A stretch of DNA of 64,000 nucleotides from Tetrapyrgos nigripes (lineage: Eukaryota; Basidiomycota; Agaricomycetes; Agaricales; Campanellaceae), in assembly GCA_013368315.1 (NCBI GenBank), contig JAACJM010000100.1, positions 1 through 64,000 of the forward strand. Reading direction: 5' to 3'. The notes under the pieces are model-generated. The model saw nothing but the letters and a program-made list of their open reading frames with translations, ran no database searches and was not told the origin of the DNA. The first letter of the stretch is position 1, and the number at the start of each line of letters is the position of its first letter. Both the position numbers and the translations under genes were made by a program. Below, piece by piece: positions 1 through 11,224 of this stretch.

Positions 1-340
1 GGTCCATTTGGACTCCTATCTGCACCTGTATATGTGCTTCAGATATACGGGATTTCTGGACATGTATCCGGAGCTTTAAAAGGTTATCTTTCATTTGTTC
101 GAATAGCTATACAAATTAGGCGTCTTTTTGTACATCTTTATATAGATTACATGTGCCATCTTTTTGTTTACCTATCAAGTGTAATTAGGGGTTTCCAGAT
201 GTACGTTCTTTCTGTATGAATATTTAGAGTCAAAATATAACATTTATTTGTATATATATCTGAACTCCAAATACATCCTACTTTCGTACACCTATCTGCT
301 CATCTATCCGTCGAGCCGATAGAAACGTACTTCCGGCGTG
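1..340. other. Unassigned flank of the inverted repeat
   Basis: AT-rich sequence outside the left arm of the large inverted repeat. I see no convincing coding frame; the only open frame (34-219) is short and has no recognisable domain. It is not repeated beyond the right arm, so position 341 marks a real edge of the duplicated unit. Confidence 0.5.
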
Positions 341-875
341 TCACGTCGACTTGGGTTTTTTCCGAGTGGGACTCTGGACTCGAGGCCTCCTTGCCACGGA
401 GCGCTGAACGATTCACAGAATAGTCGATTCCGTAGATGTGATTTGATGGTGTGAAAGTTTATTTTTTCCTGGAAAATCTAAAGATGAAGCTTTGCCCTGT
501 CCGCCCACAATGACAGTGATGATCAAGTGATGATGATGTTCTTCTCGGTCCTTCACCTTTATCTTGTCAGCTGGCAGTCCCATGGTCCTCATCTGCTCGC
601 TCTGCTCAGCCTCCCTCCCGTGAGGATGAAGGTATAAGTGAGTGACACTGAAGTGAAATGGCAACAAACTCCGAAGCTCTGTTTCACTTAAGCTTCAAGT
701 TCGTCCCGACTCGTTCTCTACACGACCAGCTTGCCAATATCAGGATGATGCACCGGCGATGCTCATCCTGTCCGTTCTTTTCGTTGCCTGTAGGACATGA
801 ATAAAAGAGACCAGGTTCGTCCTCTTTTTTTTCTAGCTTTCTTCAAACTTTCGTTGCCTGTCTACAGCGACTGAA

Positions 876-1209
876 ACGGAAAGCATATTGGGCAGTTCAT
901 TTAATGGAACTGAATACGAGAAGCTATAAGGCGTCTACGCAAGCAATGCCCAACCAGAGCTCGAGTCAGTATGGAGGGATGTACTCTACTCAACCGAATG
1001 CTGGCAGAGCAAATGCCAGACCTGTCAATGCCAATTCTTCGTAAAACATACCACAAGTACATACATAGAAATGTCAGTAAAATCGATGTACTTACTCTCT
1101 ACAGCAACCTGAATGGAAAGCATATTGGGCAGTTCATTCAATGGAACTGAATAAGAGAAGCTATAAGGCGTCTACGCAAGCAATGCCCAGCCAGAGCTCG
1201 AGTCAGAAA
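876..1209. repeat. Two direct ~94-bp repeat copies
   Basis: About 876-969 and 1117-1209 are near-identical, both beginning at GGAAAGCATATTGGGCAG and ending at GAGCTCGAGTCAG. They lie 241 bp apart. The intervening sequence includes the start of a short direct-repeat field that leads into the tandem units at 1220 onward. The right arm carries the mirror image. Confidence 0.8.
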
Positions 1210-1219
1210 AGTGAGCTGA

Positions 1220-1540
1220 TCGGTATTACCGTTGTCGAGGAGTATCAGGTCAAAGCCCTTGAGCTGTTGGAGCGTCTTGAGCGTTTATGGACTCGTCGTT
1301 AGCTTCTCTCATTCAATTCCAATAAATTGGCTGCCAATTATACTCAAAGTTATGCATGTACTACGCAGGTTCGGACTGTCGCCATCGAGGATCAGCTACC
1401 GTTGCCGAGGAGTATCAGGTCAAAACCTTTGGACTCTTGGGCGTTTATGGGTTCGCCGTTGGCTTCTCTCATTCAATTCCAATAAATTGGCTGCCAATTA
1501 TACTCAAAGTTATGCATGTACTACGCAGGTTCGGACTGTC
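1220..1540. repeat. Tandem ~160-bp units
   Basis: A ~160-bp unit containing GAGGAGTATCAGGTCAAA, CTCATTCAATTCCAATAAAT and ATGCATGTACTACGCAGG recurs with starts near 1220 (diverged), 1376 and 1536. The last unit runs into the hairpin at 1541. The right arm has one unit fewer. Open frames of 100-140 codons exist on both strands here, but they only reflect the repeat and its palindrome. Confidence 0.85.
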
Positions 1541-1869
1541 GCCATCGAGGATCAGCTACCGTTGCCGAGGAGTATCAGGTCAAAGCCTTTGGACTCTTGG
1601 GCGTTTATGGGTTCGCCGTTGGCTTCTCTCATTCAATAAATTCAAACTGCCAATTATACTCTGTAAGCATGAACGCAGGTTGTCTGTATTTCCATTCAAA
1701 ACATATCACAAAGACATCACCGAACCTGCGTTCATGCTTACAGAGTATAATTGGCAGTTTGAATTTATTGGAATTGAATGAGAGAAGCCAACGGCGAACC
1801 CATAAACGCCCAAGAGTCCAAAGGCTTTGACCTGATACTCCTCGGCAACGGTAGCTGATCCTCGATGGC
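1541..1869. repeat. Nested palindrome with ~141/147-bp stems
   Basis: Positions 1541-1681 and 1723-1869 are reverse complements, with a 41-bp loop at 1682-1722. The only size difference is a 6-bp extension in the right stem near ATTGGAATT. The same hairpin occurs in the other arm (12795-13123), with the loop in the mirrored orientation. It is a hairpin within a hairpin and could be a foldback element. It contains no credible gene. Confidence 0.9.
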
Positions 1870-2298
1870 AACGGTACTCGTATCTGAGTATAGCATACAT
1901 TCCATTGTATGGCTTCCAGCCTGTTCATCGGGGTATATCAATAAGCTCAATCCGCAAAGTTACTTCGGCAGAAAATTCATTCAGAAATGAATACCAATGG
2001 GCGCTTATAGCTCCTCGAAACTTCTCGTACCTTGCTTTTCGGGGATATCTAATAGTACCCATCGACTTGGTACCGTAAAACTCTCTATATCTGGCTTCAC
2101 TGTAATATGCAAGGTATAGATCGAAGTCGGCGGAAAACAGAACTTTATACTATCTGGATTAAGCTGTCAGCATAGGGTTTGATGCCTCACACCTCGAACA
2201 GCTATTCAGACACACTTAAACTGATTCTACGGCACAAGCCAAAGACACCATCCTGCCTTCCCTCTCTCAGTGTCCGTCAAGACAACAAATTCGACAAC

Positions 2299-3439
2299 AT
2301 GTCAGGAAATCGTGTCCCGGACTCACGGACCATTAGCATGTCGGGCGGTCAATATAAGGAAAACGATCACTCGTCGTCCGTCGTCCATGGCCGTTCTACC
2401 ACGAATTTTGGGGCTTATACAGAAGTACGTAGTAATGGAGGTGGCTCCTTGAATCGACTCGGATCACTCATTCAATACCTTAGAATTCTCCCACAAGCAG
2501 CGAGAGCCTTCCTGAGGATATCAGAACTAGCTTTGTGAAGGAGGTTAAAGCAGTAGTCATTGAACTTGCTGGCTGCGGCAACGCTTGGGAAGATCCGACT
2601 TCAGAGAAACTGAAGGGTATCTGGATCAAGGTTATGCCAAATATGAGAGACGACTTCTCACGCTACGAACAGGATATCAGAAGCTTGGTACGATAAACTT
2701 GTATCTTTACTGGCTGTTTGACGATATAATGCCATCGTTTCCTAGGTTGCCAAAATCTTGATCGAATGGCGCGACTCTATCGGTAATGCAGCTATCGCCG
2801 CAGTCAAGAGCGACATGGAAAAAGAGGCGAGCAACTCCCACCGAAGGATCTATGTCATGAATCAGACAAAGGGTGATTTATGGAATCATCTGTGCTACTA
2901 CTCTGACCGCAAGCAGGGTGACGGGCGCAAGCCTGCGGTATATAATCATCTTCTCTTTGGGAAACATAATTTCATATATGATTACTTATACAGGGCTTTT
3001 TGCAATCCCCAGTCGTTGCCAAGACATTCTCCGAGCATTTTAAAGTCACTCTCAGCATTCCTCAAACCGATCGCTTGAAGAATCAACCAACAGGAGCCAT
3101 GGTTCTTACCATCTTGGCTGTACGTCAATGCTTTACTGATGTTTGTCGTCTGCACTGATAACCCACCTTCAGATCGACCGAGCCTTCAAGCTCTTTGCTA
3201 ACGGGCACCTGGAGAACATTCCCCAAGGCGACTTCTCTCAGGATGCCCAAGCACGTAGCTCTGCACCAATTGTCCAACAATATTTTGGGAAGACTGGAAA
3301 AGGCCAAGAGCGTGTCGACACTGAACTGTGGGAGAAGATTAAAGCGGCGGCGAAATCGCACGTAAAGACTCCTTACGTCGAGGCAGTGGATGTGGCCGAT
3401 AACAAGGGGAAGCTGCCAGATGATCTCAAATTCTGTTAA
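2299..3439 (+). CDS. Unrecognised intron-containing gene, copy A
   Basis: A five-exon model reads through in frame: 2299-2424, 2484-2687, 2746-2937, 2994-3119 and 3173-3439. All introns are 53-59 bases with GT..AG ends. The product is about 304 residues; a start at 2179 in the same frame would add 40. Visible features are a polar N-terminus, ELAGCGNAW, FSRYEQDIRSL, a charged middle, GAMVLTILAIDRAFKLFANG and a basic C-terminus ending KFC. The GAMVL...IDRAF stretch recalls the end of domains common in Agaricomycete proteins of unknown function such as DUF6532. That likeness is from memory and weak. Identical gene structure in copy B and near-identical introns in the third copy show that the unit was duplicated as DNA. 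No function is assigned. I chose 2299 because an ATG (MSGNR) aligns with the MSRNR start of the third copy. Confidence 0.7.
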
Positions 3440-5565
3440 GTGTTCATGATGTCGAGACTAGAAAGTATGCTCAATAGGTGAGTACGTGCATCAGGATTCA
3501 GAACTGGCTTTGCGAAATCAAGCTTACAGATTAACGGTTTGAACAGTCGGTTCAACAGCGATTTGTCTGCTTATATGTCAACCTGAGGTTCAAGTTGACT
3601 CGTCGCTTTCAACAGCGACTTGTGGAATTGTTTGTAGCTAGCATGTATGCATGATGGAACCCTTCTGGGAAAAATCAATGGTCAATGTCGTTTTTCAACC
3701 GTGTACCGTTCTTATATCTGAGGCGTGTGGCTAAGTATGGCATCTGGTCTTTTTTTCACCCGAAGCCGATATTGGGATTTGCCGTCACGCCTTGTCCCTC
3801 GACCATCATAATCTCGCACTGGTGAAGCTCAACGAAGATGTACCAATCAAATAACGGCCTCGTTATTGCCACGCGAAGCTGTGCCCCTATGTATTGGCCG
3901 TCCTGTAACATACCCATCTTCCATTTTGACAATGTTCGATGAGTATCTCGAGAACCACTCATCCGTTCCTCTTGAAACCTTCAAATTCGGATTCCCCGAC
4001 CCAAAATCTATCATTCGCTCACCCCAACCCAACCCCAGTTGCCTAATTCGGAAATACACCCTCCAAGTCAAAAGTTTATGTTTTTTTCTGGACTGACCCT
4101 CCCTCACTCCACAACTAAACATCCTAGGTGATGATGGAGAAGAAAGGAACCTTGGCATAATTTCTCACGCTTACCGACCCTTCTCCTGATCATCATCAAT
4201 CCTCCTTTCTGTTTACCAGACTGGATACTTCTACGCAAACGTCACTTTTCAAAACCACAGACTAGTCTTATATCTCTTCGTTCACTGCTCTTGGAGAGCT
4301 CTTGGTATCCTTAGCTCCAAATGCATCCAAAAACGTGGTACCTCTCAAGTCAAGGAATATTTCTACTATTTTTCTAGCCGTCCGCACAGCGGTGGAGCCT
4401 TCCTTTGAGGCACTGATCAGTTTCGTCAAGGTATAGCCATTGTCATTACTGTGGTGTACTAATCTTTTCTCTGATGATCCTCCTCCTCTGCAAGTGATGT
4501 CCTTATGGCGTCAATGTAATCAGCACACTGGGTCTTGAGGAGCATCCACCTCTAGATCCGTTCGGTGATCTGCTCTCCAACTGTAAGTCTTTTAATTGCT
4601 CTTCTTATATTAGCCCCAGGTAATGCAGTACTCATCTTCGGATCTGCTCGGAGAGCTTCTCTGCCTGTGCACCAGTGAAAAGAAGGGAGAAGCCTTTGTT
4701 CAGCGATGGCCTATATATTACAGTTGCGGCGTTGTATGGGATGAACAAGGTTGCGGGTTTCAAACGCGAGGACGTTGTATGCGATGAACAACCAGGTTGC
4801 GTATGAGATCGTGATTAAATGTCCCAAAGCAACATGACTGTACCCCTTCTCTCAGCCACCGAAATGCCTCATCCCGCGTTCATGATGATCATTCAGTTGT
4901 TGAGTCCTTTTGAACGTTCCCAAATGAACGGCTAATCGTGCCTCAGGAGGGTTAATTGGATGGCTATGGCGTCATCGTCATCAACACTCTTCGCTGTCCA
5001 CTCGCCTTACTATTCGTTACTTCCACCATCTCCCAGCTTTAAGGTGCTTCTTCTCCTCATCTTGGCGGTGGCCATCTGCCCAGAATCTGATGCCCCCTTG
5101 ATGCCTGTCACTACAGTGAGGTTATGAGATACTCGTAATCAGTTCAAGGCCCATCAAATATCAATCCAAAAAAACAAAGCAATCGGAAACCACTGCCTGC
5201 TAAACCTTGAAGAGAGCGTCTATCAGATGGATGATAGCGTGAATATAGGAATGAGATTAGTTATCTTCATCTGGCGTTTTCCCCATGTGTAAACACTGAT
5301 TTGATCTCCGCGGTGCTCTACGAACGTGCTGCGCGCTAGTAGATGTTACACCCGCATCTACCAAACACCCAATCAGCAGAATCAAGCACGTCAGCGTCGT
5401 GACGGTAGTACTGATCGGCGACTTGCGGTGCCATTTCAGAATCGCCGAATCTCGTCTTGATGATGTATATAATGCGTTTCCTGCCTCCGTGCAATCACCC
5501 CGTGTCAGGTACACTATTTAAACGAGCGTCGCACCAAGGCCTACTACTGAACGTTGAACGCTATC
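3440..5565. other. Left-arm stretch without a clear gene
   Basis: About 2.1 kb between the unrecognised gene and the membrane-protein pseudogene. Open frames are short and overlap on opposite strands (for example 3847-4158 minus and 3866-4096 plus). Around 4260-4720 there are possible exon-like pieces (LAVRTAVEPSFEALISF, then GNAVLIFGSARRASL) in scattered frames, suggesting a decayed gene I cannot identify. A 32-bp dispersed motif lies at 3856-3887. Confidence 0.4.
3856..3887 (+). repeat. Dispersed GCCTCGTTAT-type 32-bp motif
   Basis: The block GGCCTCGTTATTGCCACGCG followed by AAGCTGTGCCCC occurs here and in the mirrored arm (10777-10808). A variant is in the right-arm insert (8632-8664, minus) and another at 20487-20518 (plus). 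Further similarity upstream (CGTTCTTATA...GCGTGTGGCTA near 3706-3736, and in the 8622-8863 insert) suggests these are ends of a small ~200-bp non-autonomous element family. Confidence 0.6.
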
Positions 5566-6370
5566 ATGCCCACTTCACTCCATGCTGCCTACCTCCTTTT
5601 GTTCTATCGTGTCATAGGCATCATCTGTCAGAGCTGGGTATACGGTGAGTACTACATTAACCAAACTCGAAGCTCTGGTCCAATCATTACTGGCAGGGCT
5701 ATACTCATGTCTCTTTACGCTATCTTCCTATACAATGATGTGAGTATATTCCCATTATCTTGTTCATGAAGTTGAAGGAAGAAAGGCTTGAAAACACATC
5801 AACGTAGACTCCTTTTCGGCACGACAATTTTCATGTTCATACTGAGCTCACTACTCTGGGGAATAAGTGTTTTGGACGTATGGCTACTGGACGGAAATCT
5901 TGGAGACGATTTCCCCCGGTTCTTCTCCCTTTTCAATGCCCTTGGATTGATCAGTGTAGGTAAGTCTATCCCAACTGGTGCCTCAGTGGGCTGTTCTCAT
6001 TAATAACCCTAGTATTTTCTCACTGATGGAGTCGTTGTTTGGCGTGCATGGGTATTGTGCTATGAACAGAGCTAAAGGTTGCTCTTCATTCCGATCTTCC
6101 TCCTAGTCTGCACTTTCTGTAAGTATTTCTGCATTGTGAATGAGTGATGCTCAGAGGTGATGACTTTTGGGACAATTGGAATTAGGATTGCTCTTTATAC
6201 CCGCCTCATCTTGGACAATCTGGCCACACATCATCTCAATCGAGCCATAGATGTCTTTCAAGTTATCAATGTTTCTTTATCTCTTTTGACCAATATGGCA
6301 TCTACGTTGATGATTGCCCGAAAAGCCTGGTATGTTTCAGACACTATTTTAGGAAATAATTACTCATACC
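5566..6370 (+). pseudogene. Multi-pass membrane protein, left copy, truncated by LTR
   Basis: Resembles the 7TM-like integral membrane proteins abundant in mushrooms, which have unknown ligands. Recognisable blocks are an N-terminal hydrophobic segment (AAYLLLFYRVIGIICQSWVY), the helix FGTTIFMFILSSLLWG, then FLTDGVVVWRAWVL, LLFIPIFLLVCTF, and NRAIDVFQVINVSLSLLTN leading to the diagnostic KAW. Introns include 5645-5696 and one starting near 5958. An in-frame TAA follows YEQS (about 6072) and is shared by both arms, so the gene was probably dead before duplication. The reading runs into an intron at 6331, and at 6371 it is cut by a copia LTR. The 3' exon (KAWR...) survives only in the right arm. 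Confidence 0.65.
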
Positions 6371-6654
6371 TGTTGAGCAGGCTATGTTCTATATACGTAG
6401 CAGCAACTGCATACTTACCTGGGGATGTAGAAGTGCTTGTTAGAGCAATTTGTTAGAGGTTAAGAGCGATGAGTAGTAAGGGAAATCCTTATTATTTGTA
6501 GGGCAATCTACGAGCCCTTTTATACTGTTCTAGATAGTACATGTGACTACTTATCTAAGAACTCTGATGTACAGTAAGTGTAACTAACTAGATTACTATC
6601 TAATCTATATCTAATCTAATGTTGATGGCTGCTTACTAATTCGCCAATTCAACA
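6371..6654 (-). repeat. Copia-type LTR (284 bp)
   Basis: Begins TGTTGAGCAGG and ends AATTCAACA, so the termini are TGTTGA/TCAACA inverted repeats. Immediately right lies CTCCCCCTTGC, which on the minus strand is a purine-rich tract (AAGGGGGAG) abutting the LTR, as expected next to a 3' LTR. The coding relic of this element (6791-7231) is also on the minus strand, so this is the 3' LTR. The partner 5' LTR is missing. The site lies inside an intron of the membrane-protein gene; the right arm shows the uninterrupted sequence. Confidence 0.8.
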
Positions 6655-6790
6655 CTCCCCCTTGCTAAGCTGCACTGATCGTGCGCGTAAGCATAAAGGC
6701 GCTATAAGCAGCCGAGGTTCATCTTCATTATCAAGACATATCGATACGTTATACCAAGGTTCAACTTGTATAAAATTGTAGTCCTAGTTG

Positions 6791-7231
6791 TTATCTAAAC
6801 TTTTCGAATTTTTGTTTGCCAAGGTTCTTTGTAAACATATCGGCAGGGTTATCGCTTCCTTCTATGAATTTTATTGTTACATTTTCGTTTGCGACATGCT
6901 CACAGATAAAGTGATACTTGACAGCAATGTGTTTCGAACGTCTTTCTGTAACAGGATTGGATGCGATAAAGATAGATCCTTGATTATCCCCATAGATGTC
7001 GATAGCTTTCACCTCTATATCAAGTTCTTCTAAAAGAGCTTTTATCCAGATGACTTGGCGACTACAATCACTAAGTGCCATGGACTCGGCTTTGGTAGAG
7101 CTTAATGCAGTTGTGGTTTGAGCTCTAGAGGCCCAGTAAAAAGTACCATGGGCTAGCGTTAGGAAGAAGCCAGTATGTGAAATAGTTAACCCCTTGTATT
7201 TGGTTTTGAACTCTGTCTGAAGTTTGAACAT
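6791..7231 (-). pseudogene. Copia RNase H fragment
   Basis: A 146-codon open frame with hallmarks of the copia RNase H C-terminus: TTTALSSTKAESMALSD, RQVIWIKALLEEL, the YGDNQGSIFIASNPV block, RSKHIAVKYHFI, and the terminal NPADMFTKNLG followed by KFEKFR. RNase H degrades the RNA of the RNA:DNA hybrid during reverse transcription. The normal polyprotein exceeds 1300 residues and only this tail remains, so it cannot act alone. The frame itself has no stop, which suggests a relatively recent insertion. Confidence 0.85.
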
Positions 7232-7250
7232 GATGCACAGTTTTTGTTGC

Positions 7251-7935
7251 TTTTAGGCTAAGTAGTAACGGCTTTAGGCTGAGTTAACTTAGGTCAAGAC
7301 CCCATTTTATAACTTAGGTGATCCTTGCAATTCAATTGAAACTTTTCCACACCTGCAGATTTCTATTGCCGGTCTCTACGATGCCGACAACCGAATGATC
7401 GGTCTAGACCCAGTCCGAGGACAACGGGTCAGCTATTTTATGTGTTCAGCTGTGCGCGCGCGTCCGTCCCATATTCCCCCCTCCCGGCCACTTATCCCTA
7501 AACGGTGAAATACATCGGATTCGCGTGCTTCTTTATAGTTACGCTAGCCATCACAATGGCTAGTCTAGTTTTTTCGTATAGAGAGCATAGCCGCTGGTCT
7601 TTCGCTTACAAATCTTTGAAATAGCTAATCACTTTGCGCCATGAATCACATTGTTTTGTTGCCCCCTGTGCTCTATGGGCTTTGTTTTTGCTTTTCTCCA
7701 TGTCATAGATTCATAAAACATGTCTGAAATTGAAAACCTCATGGTAAACACTCGCTTTTGGTGGTCTCCGAAATGGCAGGCCTCAAGATTAGCTAATCAT
7801 TCGCTATTCATTCGCTATTCATTCGCATGGGAAAAATACCAGTCACTAAACGCAGCTGCTTTAGTAACAGACTACCATACATCTACTTTAGTAGATCGTC
7901 ATGATGTCTGTCTAGGAGAGACTACACAATGGCCA
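7251..7935. other. Spacer sequence without recognised features
   Basis: Unique sequence in the spacer of the large inverted repeat, to the right of the copia remnant. Only short frames occur (for example 7720-7941), and I recognise no domain. A GTGCGCGCGCG run lies near 7451. The true 5' boundary of the copia fragment may lie anywhere in the first few tens of bases. Confidence 0.4.
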
Positions 7936-9098
7936 TCATGACAGGGGTTCTATCCATAGGAGAAACAGTTCACCAGCTTTAGTCCTTCTTTCAATCACTG
8001 TATTCAAGTCAGTCTTTATTGTGTTTTGATAGCGCCTGGTCATGGAATATTGGTATGAGTAATTATTTCCTAAAATAGTGTCTGAAACATACCAGGCTTT
8101 TCGGGCAATCATCAACGTAGACGCCATATTGGTCAAAAGAGATAAAGAAACATTGATAACTTGAAAGACATCTATGGCTCGATTGAGATGATGTGTGGCC
8201 AGAGTGTCCGAGATGAGGCGGGTATAAAGAGCAATCCTCATTCCAATTGTCCCAAAAGTCGTCACTGAGCATCACTCATTCACAATGCAGAAATACTTAC
8301 AGAAAGTGCAGACTAGGAGGAAGATCGGAATGAAGAGCAACCTTTAGCTCTGTTCATAGCACAATACCATGCACGCCAAACAACGACTCCATCAGTGAGA
8401 AAATACTAGGGTTATTAATGAGAACAGCCCACTGAGGCACCAGTTGGGAGAGACTTACTTACACTGATCAATCCAAGGGCATTGAAAAGAGAGAAGAACC
8501 GGGGGAAATCGTCTCCATGATTTCCGTCCAGTAGCCATACGTCCAAAACACTTATTCCCCAGAGTAGTGAGCTCAGTATGAACATGAAAATTGTCGTGCC
8601 AAAAAGGAGTCTACGTTGATGAAGGAGCTGTGGGCCACCGCTTCGCGTGGCAGTAACGAGGCCCAAGTAATCAGTTCATGGATGGTAAGCAGCGATGAGT
8701 AAGGGTGAAAGATGATGAGCGTTGCAGATCACGCGTCTTTGCAGCAACGGCCGATGACCGGTTACGGTGATCAAATGGCACCGGGGACCGGTGGAGTTAT
8801 CGAGCATAGCCACACGCAGAAACGTCAGGTTATAAGAACGAGACCCTAAAGGGCCTCGTAATGTCCTTTCAAGCCTTTCTTCCTTCAACTTCATGAACAG
8901 ACAAGATAATGGGAATATACTCACATCATTGTATAGGAAGATAGCGTAAAGAGACATGAGTATAGCCCTGCCAGTAATGATTGGACCAGAGCTTCGAGTT
9001 TGGTTAATGTAGTACTCACCGTATACCCAGCTCTGACAGATGATGCCTATGACACGATAGAACAAAAGGAGGTAGGCAGCATGGAGTGAAGTGGGCAT
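7936..9098 (-). pseudogene. Multi-pass membrane protein, right copy
   Basis: Mirror of the left-arm gene, from an ATG at 9098 down to a TGA at about 7936. It keeps what the left copy lost: after KA the intron GTATGT...GACCAG is intact (about 8036-8095). Splicing across it gives KAWRYQNTIKTDLNTVIERR and then ELFLLWIEPLS. It shares the in-frame TAA after YEQS. A 242-bp block (8622-8863) absent from the left copy interrupts the region before the helix FGTTIFMFILSSLLWG. Length to the stop is shorter than the usual ~300-350 residues of this family, so it is best called a pseudogene. Confidence 0.65.
8622..8863. mobile_element. 242-bp arm-specific block, possible MITE
   Basis: Present in the right arm and absent from the left, where GATG is followed directly by TGTTTTCAAGCC. 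ATG occurs at both edges (8619-8621 and 8861-8863), compatible with a 3-bp target duplication. The block contains the 32-bp dispersed motif (8632-8664) and the inverted pair AACGAGGCCC (from 8655) and GGGCCTCGT (8851-8859). A deletion from the left arm is the alternative. Confidence 0.55.
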
Positions 9099-9110
9099 GA
9101 TAGCGTTCAA

Positions 9111-11224
9111 CGTTCAGTAGTAGGCCTTGGTGCGACGCTCGTTTAAATAGTGTACCTGACACGGGGTGATTGCACGGAGGCAGGAAACGCATTATATACA
9201 TCATCAAGACGAGATTCGGCGATTCTGAAATGGCACCGCAAGTCGCCGATCAGTACTACCGTCACGACGCTGACGTGCTTGATTCTGCTGATTGGGTGTT
9301 TGGTAGATGCGGGTGTAACATCTACTAGCGCGCAGCACGTTCGTAGAGCACCGCGGAGATCAAATCAGTGTTTACACATGGGGAAAACGCCAGATGAAGA
9401 TAACTAATCTCATTCCTATATTCACGCTATCATCCATCTGATAGACGCTCTCTTCAAGGTTTAGCAGGCAGTGGTTTCCGATTGCTTTGTTTTTTTGGAT
9501 TGATATTTGATGGGCCTTGAACTGATTACGAGTATCTCATAACCTCACTGTAGTGACAGGCATCAAGGGGGCATCAGATTCTGGGCAGATGGCCACCGCC
9601 AAGATGAGGAGAAGAAGCACCTTAAAGCTGGGAGATGGTGGAAGTAACGAATAGTAAGGCGAGTGGACAGCGAAGAGTGTTGATGACGATGACGCCATAG
9701 CCATCCAATTAACCCTCCTGAGGCACGATTAGCCGTTCATTTGGGAACGTTCAAAAGGACTCAACAACTGAATGATCATCATGAACGCGGGATGAGGCAT
9801 TTCGGTGGCTGAGAGAAGGGGTACAGTCATGTTGCTTTGGGACATTTAATCACGATCTCATACGCAACCTGGTTGTTCATCGCATACAACGTCCTCGCGT
9901 TTGAAACCCGCAACCTTGTTCATCCCATACAACGCCGCAACTGTAATATATAGGCCATCGCTGAACAAAGGCTTCTCCCTTCTTTTCACTGGTGCACAGG
10001 CAGAGAAGCTCTCCGAGCAGATCCGAAGATGAGTACTGCATTACCTGGGGCTAATATAAGAAGAGCAATTAAAAGACTTACAGTTGGAGAGCAGATCACC
10101 GAACGGATCTAGAGGTGGATGCTCCTCAAGACCCAGTGTGCTGATTACATTGACGCCATAAGGACATCACTTGCAGAGGAGGAGGATCATCAGAGAAAAG
10201 ATTAGTACACCACAGTAATGACAATGGCTATACCTTGACGAAACTGATCAGTGCCTCAAAGGAAGGCTCCACCGCTGTGCGGACGGCTAGAAAAATAGTA
10301 GAAATATTCCTTGACTTGAGAGGTACCACGTTTTTGGATGCATTTGGAGCTAAGGATACCAAGAGCTCTCCAAGAGCAGTGAACGAAGAGATATAAGACT
10401 AGTCTGTGGTTTTGAAAAGTGACGTTTGCGTAGAAGTATCCAGTCTGGTAAACAGAAAGGAGGATTGATGATGATCAGGAGAAGGGTCGGTAAGCGTGAG
10501 AAATTATGCCAAGGTTCCTTTCTTCTCCATCATCACCTAGGATGTTTAGTTGTGGAGTGAGGGAGGGTCAGTCCAGAAAAAAACATAAACTTTTGACTTG
10601 GAGGGTGTATTTCCGAATTAGGCAACTGGGGTTGGGTTGGGGTGAGCGAATGATAGATTTTGGGTCGGGGAATCCGAATTTGAAGGTTTCAAGAGGAACG
10701 GATGAGTGGTTCTCGAGATACTCATCGAACATTGTCAAAATGGAAGATGGGTATGTTACAGGACGGCCAATACATAGGGGCACAGCTTCGCGTGGCAATA
10801 ACGAGGCCGTTATTTGATTGGTACATCTTCGTTGAGCTTCACCAGTGCGAGATTATGATGGTCGAGGGACAAGGCGTGACGGCAAATCCCAATATCGGCT
10901 TCGGGTGAAAAAAAGACCAGATGCCATACTTAGCCACACGCCTCAGATATAAGAACGGTACACGGTTGAAAAACGACATTGACCATTGATTTTTCCCAGA
11001 AGGGTTCCATCATGCATACATGCTAGCTACAAACAATTCCACAAGTCGCTGTTGAAAGCGACGAGTCAACTTGAACCTCAGGTTGACATATAAGCAGACA
11101 AATCGCTGTTGAACCGACTGTTCAAACCGTTAATCTGTAAGCTTGATTTCGCAAAGCCAGTTCTGAATCCTGATGCACGTACTCACCTATTGAGCATACT
11201 TTCTAGTCTCGACATCATGAACAC
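9111..11224. other. Right-arm stretch without a clear gene
   Basis: Mirror image of 3440-5565. It contains the same short, conflicting open frames on both strands and the second arm copy of the 32-bp motif at 10777-10808. Nothing more can be assigned. Confidence 0.4.

Larger units (their letters stand above)
341..6370. repeat. Left arm of a ~6 kb inverted repeat
   Basis: This segment is the reverse complement of 8052-14167 with only scattered substitutions. The outer edge is the shared string TCACGTCGACTTGGG (starts 341; its complement ends at 14167). The inner edge is ...TACTCATACC, where a copia LTR begins at 6371. Two large length differences are visible. The left arm has one extra ~160-bp tandem unit (about 1376-1535), and it lacks a 242-bp block present in the right arm (8622-8863). 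The arm carries an unrecognised gene (2299-3439), a broken membrane-protein gene (5566-6370), a nested hairpin and several small repeats. High arm identity implies a young inverted duplication or ongoing gene conversion. Confidence 0.95.
6371..7250 (-). mobile_element. 5'-truncated Ty1/copia retrotransposon
   Basis: Consists of a 3' LTR (6371-6654), a polypurine tract and the C-terminal RNase H region of a copia polyprotein (7231 down to 6791). Integrase, reverse transcriptase and the 5' LTR are absent. The right limit is approximate, set where the coding similarity stops. The element sits in the spacer of the large inverted repeat and its LTR end coincides with the inner edge of the left arm. 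Confidence 0.8.

Noticed and set aside
1232..1830. Overlapping open frames of 100-141 codons on both strands
   Set aside because: They restate the tandem units and hairpin; each appears again on the opposite strand and in the other arm, with no domain.
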